NCBI GenBank assembly: GCA_947292085.1
Contig: CAMYPN010000011.1
Span: 1 to 29,164, forward strand
DNA: 29,164 nucleotides
From: an uncultured Gardnerella sp.
GTDB taxonomy: Bacteria; Actinomycetota; Actinomycetes; Actinomycetales; Bifidobacteriaceae
Direction: 5' to 3'
Positions 23,771-29,164 of the stretch are shown here, one piece after another. A program made the position numbers and the translations under genes. The stretch's first letter is position 1; every line of letters begins with the position of its first letter. Under the pieces are notes generated by a model that was not told the DNA's origin, did not search any database, and saw only the letters and a program-made list of their open reading frames with translations.

Positions 23771-23802
23771 TTGACGGAAAAATTACGTAATAATTGTATA
23801 TA
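23771..23802 (+). promoter_or_regulatory. Possible promoter of the GNAT gene
   Basis: TTGACG at 23771-23776 is five of six to consensus. A run TTGTATATATA at 23794-23804 offers -10 candidates at spacings of 17-20 bp (TTGTAT or TATATA), so the exact -10 is unclear. Confidence 0.4.
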
Positions 23803-23815
23803 TAGAGAAAAATCG

Positions 23816-23822
23816 AAGGAGG
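23816..23822 (+). promoter_or_regulatory. Consensus ribosome binding site that fixes a TTG start
   Basis: AAGGAGG, 6 nt before TTG 23829. It is the strongest Shine-Dalgarno in the window. No ATG or GTG is available at suitable spacing, so TTG is the start. Confidence 0.85.
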
Positions 23823-23828
23823 AATATC

Positions 23829-24524
23829 TTGGAAGTAACATTTAGGCCTGTAACTATAGAAGATATTGATTCAATATCTGAAGAGTATGAACGTACCTGG
23901 GGTATACCGGATATAGTTGGAAAAGAAGCGTCAAAAGAGCTTTCTAAACGTTTCGTAATGCACTATATGGAACCATCTACGCATGGAATTATCGCACAGT
24001 CTAACGGAAAATTTATGGGACTACTTTTTTCTCGAGTATTTGAAGACAAAGTACTTTTTCCACAATTGCGCGATATGATCAAAAAGCAAGATGAAATGAT
24101 GTTGGAAAATCCAGATCCTAATTTTTCAAAAGCTTTACACGCTGCAAAATCCATGCGTGCTATAGAAACAAAACTAGAAGCTAAATCGCATATTAACGAC
24201 TTAACTCAAGCAGAGTTAGAACTATTTATAGTTTCTCCAGAGTCTCGAGGACACGGTGTTGGTGGAAGATTATGGAAACAAACTATGCAAATGCTTCGCA
24301 GTAAAGGAGTTAACAGGTATTACTTGCATACGGATACTGCTTGTGATGTTAGTTTCTATGATTATCACGGATTGCGTAAAGATGCCGTATGGTGCAGAAA
24401 AGACAATGCAAATAAAGCTATTTACTCAAACTATAGTGACTCAAAATATTTAGTAGACGATTTGTTCATATACTCTGGTGAGCCTTTCTGTTCACGTACT
24501 AAGAGACATGAGCAGAACAAGTAA
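23829..24524 (+). CDS. GNAT-family N-acetyltransferase
   Basis: 231-residue acetyl-CoA-dependent acetyltransferase of the GNAT superfamily; the acceptor is unknown. The N-terminus VTFRPVTIEDIDSISEEYERTW is a typical first strand and helix. The acetyl-CoA-binding motif A is ELFIVSPESRGHGVGGRLWKQ (about 137-157), with the R-G-x-G-x-G core intact. YYLHTDTACDVSFYDYHG follows as motif B, with the Tyr that often acts as general acid. An insert of about 50 residues (VLFPQLRDMIKKQDEMM onward) precedes motif A. The start is TTG, fixed by the AAGGAGG 6 nt upstream. It stands alone between adnB and the MFS gene. The 3' flank has an 8-bp inverted repeat ATAGTTAT/ATAACTAT (24571-24601), too weak to call a terminator. 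Confidence 0.88.
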   Translation: MEVTFRPVTIEDIDSISEEYERTWGIPDIVGKEASKELSKRFVMHYMEPSTHGIIAQSNGKFMGLLFSRVFEDKVLFPQLRDMIKKQDEMMLENPDPNFSKALHAAKSMRAIETKLEAKSHINDLTQAELELFIVSPESRGHGVGGRLWKQTMQMLRSKGVNRYYLHTDTACDVSFYDYHGLRKDAVWCRKDNANKAIYSNYSDSKYLVDDLFIYSGEPFCSRTKRHEQNK

Positions 24525-24713
24525 CAAACGTATACGCTTAATTTTGCTGGATATAGTATATACAAAAACGATAGTTATTTATTAGAAATCGTAATAACTA
24601 TTTATAAAATATACAGGTTCTGGTTAAAATAAGAAGATGCTCTAAATCGGTAAGATGCCGAAATTGAATGTGAAAATAGTTTTATAAGATTCTTTGTAAG
24701 GAAAGTGAGTAGT

Positions 24714-26147
24714 ATGTTGTCGCCAGAAGCGAATAAGAAGTCAGCAGAATCAGAAAAAACTGCAACTTCTGAACATACTGCAACTTCTGAACATACTGCA
24801 GCCAACAATTATAAAAGATTATTCGCATTTCGCGGAGCAAAAGCATTCTGTATTTCTGCTGCAATAGCACGTCTTCCTATGTCTATGATGGGTTTAGGTA
24901 TTGTGCTTGCTTTAAACAGCTTATATAACAATTGGACTGTTGCAGGAGCGATGGCTGCAGCGTACGTGCTAGCACAGGCTGCAGTTACACCATTGTACGC
25001 AAAATTATTCGATCGTTTTGGACAGCGGAAAATTGGTGGCATAGCTTTAAGCTCACAGGTTGTAGCAATGTTAGCTTTTGCTTTTGCGGTACTTGCTCAC
25101 GTGTCACTTCCTGTTTTGTTTGTGCTTGCAATAATCATGGGAATTACGCAGTTTGCTTTCGGAGCTTTAGTGCGAACTCGATGGGCGTACACGTTAAAAT
25201 CTGAAAATGACGACACTTTGCTAAACGTGGCGTACGCTTTAGAGTCTGGAATTGACGAACTTGTGTTTATTTTCGGCCCTATTCTTGCAGCTTGGTTAGC
25301 TACTTCAGTACATCCAGTTTCGCAGCTTTTTGTGCCGATTTTAGCAAGCGGTTTAGGTGGAGCGTGGTTCTTCTCACTGAGAAATACGCAGCCGGCAGTG
25401 CTAACAGTTTTGCAAGTAGATTCTGCTTCCTCTAACGATGTTGACGTGCTTATAGCAGTACAAAAAGATAAGTCAGTAGAAGTAGATTCTAAAAAAGATG
25501 CGTCGTTTATTGACAAATTTACTCTAAAACGTCTGCGTAACCATAATAATAAAAAAACTAAAAACGTGCTTTTATACAGAGGCATTTTGCCGCTTGTTAT
25601 TATGTTCGTAGTGTTTAATATGAGCTTTAGTGCATTCGACGTTTCTATTACTGCTACTATGAAATCTCAAAATTTGGAAAATCTCATAGGTTTGCAGCTG
25701 GCTTTATTTGCTTTTGGATCTCTTATAGGAGCAATAATTTTTGGTTCGCATAAGTTCCCTGGATCTAACTGGTCGCATCTTATAATTTTCTTAAGTTTGC
25801 TCACTCTAGGCTACATACTTATGAGCCTTAGTATTGATCACCTATTGTTCCTAAGCGTATTTGAAACTTTATCCGGCCTATGCGTTTCACCAATTTTTGC
25901 AACAGGAAATCTTATTGTAAAAGCAACAGTGCCAGAACAGTCGCTTACAGAAGGCTTATCTTGGCTTCCTACGGCTTCTGCTGTTGGAGCATCTTTAGGA
26001 TCGCTAGCTGCAGGCTCTGCAATAGACGCGTGGAATGTGCACGCTGGCATCATGGTGCCGTGGATTTCAACGTTGGCTGCAATTCCTATAGCAATATTAG
26101 GGTGGCTTATTGTAATGGTTTTTGTCAGTAAGCCAAGTCGCGTATAA
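24714..26147 (+). CDS. MFS transporter
   Basis: 477-residue major facilitator superfamily protein with about 11-12 membrane helices in two halves separated by a basic/acidic central loop (VEVDSKKDAS...LKRLRNHNNKKTKN, about 255-285). The first half contains the loop 2-3 signature KLFDRFGQRKIGG, a recognisable form of the GxxxDRxGRR motif, and RTRWAYTLKSENDDTLLNVAYALESGIDE, seen in bacterial drug/sugar exporter-like MFS proteins. The substrate cannot be predicted. ATG 24714 is chosen: AAGGA at 24698-24702 sits too close to the alternative GTG at 24705. The N-terminal tail holds an 18-bp tandem repeat. No partner gene indicates its cargo. Confidence 0.88.
   Translation: MLSPEANKKSAESEKTATSEHTATSEHTAANNYKRLFAFRGAKAFCISAAIARLPMSMMGLGIVLALNSLYNNWTVAGAMAAAYVLAQAAVTPLYAKLFDRFGQRKIGGIALSSQVVAMLAFAFAVLAHVSLPVLFVLAIIMGITQFAFGALVRTRWAYTLKSENDDTLLNVAYALESGIDELVFIFGPILAAWLATSVHPVSQLFVPILASGLGGAWFFSLRNTQPAVLTVLQVDSASSNDVDVLIAVQKDKSVEVDSKKDASFIDKFTLKRLRNHNNKKTKNVLLYRGILPLVIMFVVFNMSFSAFDVSITATMKSQNLENLIGLQLALFAFGSLIGAIIFGSHKFPGSNWSHLIIFLSLLTLGYILMSLSIDHLLFLSVFETLSGLCVSPIFATGNLIVKATVPEQSLTEGLSWLPTASAVGASLGSLAAGSAIDAWNVHAGIMVPWISTLAAIPIAILGWLIVMVFVSKPSRV
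24758..24800 (+). repeat. 18-bp tandem repeat in the MFS N-terminal tail
   Basis: Unit ACTGCAACTTCTGAACAT occurs 2.4 times, encoding TATSEH twice plus TA, in the cytosolic tail before the first membrane helix. It is in frame, so unit gain or loss would only change tail length. Confidence 0.85.
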
Positions 26148-26162
26148 TAGAAAATAAGTGTT

Positions 26163-26184
26163 CGCAAAAATCGTAAGTTTTGCG
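26163..26184 (+). promoter_or_regulatory. Hairpin between the MFS gene and the LPETG ORF
   Basis: Perfect 7-bp stem CGCAAAA/TTTTGCG with an 8-nt loop, 15 bp after the MFS stop. It has no T-run, so it could be a weak terminator or mRNA end-structure. A second pair, CAAAAT...ATTTTG, follows downstream. Confidence 0.45.
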
Positions 26185-26208
26185 GTGAGTGCTGCAAAAT
26201 AGTACGTT
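26180..26208 (+). promoter_or_regulatory. Possible promoter of the LPETG ORF-rnj unit
   Basis: TTGCGG (26180-26185) and TACGTT (26203-26208) with 17-bp spacing. Start predicted near 26215, leader about 24 nt. Both boxes are weak. Confidence 0.3.
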
Positions 26209-26238
26209 GGTGCGATTTTGTGTAGAACAGAGGTGAAT

Positions 26239-26388
26239 ATGTGTGGAATGTTTGTGAATAATGCTGCTGCATTAAGCTTTGAGTTACCAGAAACTGGTGC
26301 TGCTGTTAAAGCATTTTTAATTTTTGCAATTGTTGTAGTAGTTATCGGTATTGGCATTAAAGTTTGGGATCATTTCCGTAAGCACTAA
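26239..26388 (+). CDS. 49-residue protein consisting largely of an LPETG cell-wall sorting signal
   Basis: A short ORF supported by GAGGTGA at 26230-26236 just before its ATG. After 15 residues it contains LPETG (16-20), then a hydrophobic span AAVKAFLIFAIVVVVIGIGI and a basic tail KVWDHFRKH. This is the exact order of a sortase sorting signal (LPxTG, membrane helix, positive tail), but there is no signal peptide and almost no mature domain. Its stop is 3 nt before the RNase J ATG, which has no ribosome binding site of its own, suggesting coupled translation. It may be a remnant of a larger surface protein, a genuine small membrane protein with a chance motif, or a stand-alone sortase substrate. 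No N-terminal coding remnant is visible between it and the MFS gene. Confidence 0.7.
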   Translation: MCGMFVNNAAALSFELPETGAAVKAFLIFAIVVVVIGIGIKVWDHFRKH

Positions 26389-26391
26389 ATT

Positions 26392-28416
26392 ATGAGCATA
26401 ACAGCGTTGAGTAAGTCTGACGATGCTGGTGATGCTCGTCACGATGGAAATTCGCAACGTGCTGAGTTAACAGACGACATGATTGCAGCCGTGCTAGATG
26501 CTGCGCTGCGTGAAGCAGGATTAGATGATGTCGCCGGCAGCTCTGTTGCGGCCAAAACCACCGGTAAATTTGTTAAAAAAACTATGAAGAAAGAATCTAC
26601 AGAATCTGTGAAATCGACAACATCGCAACAGTCTTCTCAGTCTGCAAAAACTAAAAAATCTGCTGTAAAAACTGATACAAAATCTGCTAACGCGCTGCCG
26701 CCAGTAGTAAACGATCAGCGCGAAGGCGCACTTATTACGCCGCCAAAATATCGTAAAGGCTCCATGCGAATTGTGCCGCTTGGTGGACTTGGCGAAATTG
26801 GCCGTAATATGAACGTAATCGAGTATAACGGTCATATTCTGCTTATTGATTGCGGTGTACTATTCCCAGAAGAAGAACAGCCAGGCGTAGACCTGATTCT
26901 TCCAGATTTTCACTATATTCAAAATCGTCTTGACAAAGTAGAAGCTTTAGTTTTGACGCACGGTCATGAAGATCATATTGGCGGTGTTCCTTACCTTCTT
27001 AAAATGCGCCCGGATATTCCTCTGATTGGTTCTAAACTTACTCTTGCTTTCGTAGAAGCAAAGTGTAAAGAACACTATATAGAACCAAAAATGATTCGCG
27101 TAGAAGGTAGAGATAAGCTCAAAGTTGGCCCATTCAACCTTGAATTTATTACAGTTACGCACTCAATTCCAGACGCGCTCGCAGTTTGCGTAAAAACAGC
27201 TGCTGGAACTCTTATCGATACTGGAGATATTAAACTCGATCAGCTGCCGCTAGATCATAGAATTACGGATTTGGTAGAATTTGGCCGGTTGGGAGAGCAA
27301 GGTATTGATTTGCTTATGGCTGATTCTACAAACGCTGAAGTTCCAGGATTTGTAAAACCTGAAACTTCTATTGGTCCTGCTTTGGATCGCGCATTTGCTG
27401 AAGCTGCTCGTAAAATTATTGTTGCTAGCTTCTCAAGTCACGTACACCGTGTGCAACAAGTGGTTGATGCAGCGCACAAGTTTGGAAGAAAAGTCGTTTT
27501 TGTTGGTCGCTCGATGGTTCGTAACATGTCGATTGCGGCAGATTTAGGTTACTTGCATATTCCTGAAAATACAGTTGTGGACTTAAAGCAAGCTAAGGAT
27601 ATTCAAGACGACAAACTTGTGTACATGTGCACCGGTTCACAAGGCGAGCCGATGGCAGCTCTTGGGCGTATTGCTGACGGAAATCACAGAGATATTACAG
27701 TTAATGAGTTTGATACTGTGATTTTAGCTAGTTCGCTTATACCAGGAAATGAGCATGAAGTTTATAAGGTTATTAATAAACTCGTGCAGCTTGGCGCGCG
27801 TGTAATAAATAAGGATAATGCTGCTATTCACGTGTCTGGTCACTGCAATGAGGGTGAACTTCTTTACTTGTATAACATTGTGAAACCAAAATGTGCTATG
27901 CCAATTCATGGCGAGCATCGTCACTTAGTTGCAAACGGCTTGATTGCAGTAAAAACTGGTGTTGATCCAAATAACGTTGTGCTTGCTGAAGATGGCGATG
28001 TGGTGGATTTGTATCACGGTAACGCTGCAGTGGTAGGCTCTGTGCCTTGTGGCTACGTGTATGTTGATGGCGATTCCGTTGGTGAGCTTACAGACGAGGA
28101 ACTTGAAAAGCGACGCATTTTGGGTACGGAAGGTTTCGTTTCCAGCTTTGTGGTTGTAAATACTAAAACAGCTGATGTTGTTTCTGGTCCGAAGATTTAT
28201 CTTAATGCAGTTGCAGAAGACGAAAGTGATTTCGAAAAAGTTCGCTACCAAATAGTAGAGCAGTTGCGCGATGCTATGATGCACGGTGAGCGTGATACTT
28301 ATAAGCTGCAGCAGGTTATGAGACGTACTTTGGGCAGTTGGATTGCTAGAACTTTGCGCAGGAAGCCAATGATAGTGCCAGTAGTAGCAGATATTTCAGA
28401 AAATAATCAAGAATAA
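26392..28416 (+). CDS. rnj: Ribonuclease J
   Basis: 674-residue metallo-beta-lactamase/beta-CASP ribonuclease with 5'-exonuclease and endonuclease activity in mRNA decay and rRNA maturation. The catalytic domain begins at MRIVPLGGLGEIGRNM (about 125). The zinc motif HGHEDH is at 190-195, with later ligands in ITVTHSIPDA, DTGDIKLD and beta-CASP blocks including LLMADSTNAE, CTGSQGEPMAALGRIA, HVSGHCNEGE and PIHGEHRHL. The extension of about 124 residues is Ser/Lys-rich and disordered-looking, as in actinobacterial RNase J, and could bind RNA or partners. It starts 3 nt after the LPETG ORF, with no Shine-Dalgarno, so it is likely coupled. The tail WIARTLRRKPMIVPVV is typical of the C-terminal domain. 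pepN follows 53 bp later. Confidence 0.95.
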   Translation: MSITALSKSDDAGDARHDGNSQRAELTDDMIAAVLDAALREAGLDDVAGSSVAAKTTGKFVKKTMKKESTESVKSTTSQQSSQSAKTKKSAVKTDTKSANALPPVVNDQREGALITPPKYRKGSMRIVPLGGLGEIGRNMNVIEYNGHILLIDCGVLFPEEEQPGVDLILPDFHYIQNRLDKVEALVLTHGHEDHIGGVPYLLKMRPDIPLIGSKLTLAFVEAKCKEHYIEPKMIRVEGRDKLKVGPFNLEFITVTHSIPDALAVCVKTAAGTLIDTGDIKLDQLPLDHRITDLVEFGRLGEQGIDLLMADSTNAEVPGFVKPETSIGPALDRAFAEAARKIIVASFSSHVHRVQQVVDAAHKFGRKVVFVGRSMVRNMSIAADLGYLHIPENTVVDLKQAKDIQDDKLVYMCTGSQGEPMAALGRIADGNHRDITVNEFDTVILASSLIPGNEHEVYKVINKLVQLGARVINKDNAAIHVSGHCNEGELLYLYNIVKPKCAMPIHGEHRHLVANGLIAVKTGVDPNNVVLAEDGDVVDLYHGNAAVVGSVPCGYVYVDGDSVGELTDEELEKRRILGTEGFVSSFVVVNTKTADVVSGPKIYLNAVAEDESDFEKVRYQIVEQLRDAMMHGERDTYKLQQVMRRTLGSWIARTLRRKPMIVPVVADISENNQE

Positions 28417-28464
28417 AAATATAAGAAAAATATATAAAAATATATAAGAAAAATATAAGGAAGG
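28417..28464 (+). repeat. A/T-only imperfect repeat before pepN
   Basis: The string ATAAGAAAAATATA occurs at 28421 and 28444 (period 23) in an almost entirely A/T spacer, ending in the ribosome binding site AAGGAAGG (28457-28464). It may keep the leader unstructured. Confidence 0.6.
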
Positions 28465-28469
28465 TAGAT

Positions 28470-29164
28470 ATGCCAGGAGCAAATCTGACTCGCGTAGAAG
28501 CTCAAGAGCGTTTCGACGCTATCCAAATGCCAATTCACTACGATGTTGCGCTTGATTTAGGAAAAGGCGGACGCGATTTTACTTCGCGCACGAAGATTGA
28601 GTTCGATGCTAAAGCTGGAGAGTCAAGCTTCCTAGATTTGATTGCAAACAGCGTAGAATCCGTGGTGTTAAATGGTACCGCTCTTGACGTTTCTAAGGTT
28701 TTTGCAGACAGCCGAATTGAGCTAGAAAATCTTCTTGAGCATAATACCGTAGAAGTTGTAGCAAACTGCCAGTATTCAAACACGGGTGAGGGCTTGCACA
28801 GAAGCGTAGATCCTTCTGACGGAAACGTTTATTTGTATACTCAGTTCGAAGTGCCGGATGCTCGCCGCGTTTATGCTGTGTTTGATCAGCCAGATTTGAA
28901 AGCTGTTTTTGACTTTAGCGTAGACGCTCCAGAAAGCTGGATCGTAACTTCCAACATGCCAGTTAAAAGCGAAACCGCGCTGGAAGGTCGCAAGACGGAA
29001 GCAGGCACTTTGGAAAATGGCGCTGTAGAAGGCATGAAGCGTTGGGTATTCGAGTCAACTCCAAAGATGAGCTCCTACTTAACTGCTATTTGTGCAGGTC
29101 CTTACGCGCAGTGGCACACAACTTACAACAACGAAGACGGTCGCGTAGTGCCAATGGCAATGTA
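28470..29164 (+). CDS. pepN: Aminopeptidase N, M1 family (3' truncated by window edge)
   Basis: About 231 residues of the N-terminal beta-sandwich domain of an M1 metallo-aminopeptidase, open to the right edge. The start is ATG 28470, preceded by AAGGAAGG. Recognisable segments are the family-typical GEGLHRSVDPSDGNVYLYTQ, then FEVPDARRVYAVFDQPDLKAVFDF and WIVTSNMP, diagnostic of actinobacterial PepN. The GAMEN substrate-binding motif and the HExxH zinc site would lie beyond the window, so catalytic integrity cannot be judged. It removes N-terminal residues from peptides in the cytosol. The gene follows rnj by 53 bp on the same strand with no terminator, and may be cotranscribed with it. Confidence 0.93.
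   Translation, partial: MPGANLTRVEAQERFDAIQMPIHYDVALDLGKGGRDFTSRTKIEFDAKAGESSFLDLIANSVESVVLNGTALDVSKVFADSRIELENLLEHNTVEVVANCQYSNTGEGLHRSVDPSDGNVYLYTQFEVPDARRVYAVFDQPDLKAVFDFSVDAPESWIVTSNMPVKSETALEGRKTEAGTLENGAVEGMKRWVFESTPKMSSYLTAICAGPYAQWHTTYNNEDGRVVPMAM

Overview
This 29 kb window is a low-GC (I estimate a little over 40%, not counted) actinobacterial chromosome segment. It most resembles Bifidobacteriaceae and, given its AT-richness, a Gardnerella-like organism. Supporting this: an actinobacterial SUF tail (sufS-sufU-sufT-like), a gpmA/phoU/SenX3-type kinase cluster like the gpm1-senX3-regX3 neighbourhood of mycobacteria, an AdnAB-type helicase-nuclease pair, DUF2530 and RNase J. All genes look chromosomal. 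I see no phage, plasmid, insertion sequence or true CRISPR array.

Layout. 1-2454: end of a Fe-S cluster assembly operon (cysteine desulfurase cut by the left edge, SufU with a long acidic insert, a DUF59/SufT-like protein). 2514-3143: a HAD-family protein with several eroded motifs. 3166-3305: three palindromic repeats at an exact 52-bp period. 3318-6016 (minus): a coupled pair, a TPR + DUF4037 nucleotidyltransferase-like protein and a DUF4125 protein. 6140-6213 (minus): tRNA-Pro(CGG). 6662-8335: lysS, probably leaderless. 8355-8785: terminator, then two further families of palindromic repeats, three copies at 53 bp and four at 51 bp. 8894-9634: gpmA. 9787-10467 (minus): phoU. 10679-11998: a SenX3-like sensor kinase whose phosphoacceptor His is replaced by Glu. 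12037-12303 (minus): DUF2530 membrane protein. 12527-13540: membrane-anchored CHAP hydrolase. 13788-14621: Pr6Pr-type membrane protein. 14766-23722: the two very large AdnA- and AdnB-like subunits, joined by an ATGA overlap. 23829-24524: GNAT acetyltransferase with a TTG start. 24714-26147: MFS transporter. 26239-26388: an unusual 49-residue ORF that is almost only an LPETG cell-wall sorting signal. 26392-28416: RNase J, 3 nt downstream. 28470 to the right edge: aminopeptidase N, truncated.

How genes work together. SufS, SufU and SufT are expected to mobilise sulfur and assemble or deliver Fe-S clusters; the AdnA-like nuclease has cysteines that may bind one. AdnA and AdnB form a double-strand-break resection machine. 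PhoU and the SenX3-like kinase are divergently arranged phosphate-sensing genes, but no response regulator is present and the kinase lacks its His.

The most interesting signals are: (i) three unrelated palindrome families (35-36 bp repeat + 16-17 bp spacer) that share the same ~52-bp tandem architecture, with compensatory changes in the stems; (ii) the His-less SenX3-like kinase beside a phoU promoter carrying a tandem 12-bp repeat at its -35; (iii) the free-standing LPETG sorting-signal microprotein coupled to RNase J; (iv) the DUF4037/DUF4125 pair.
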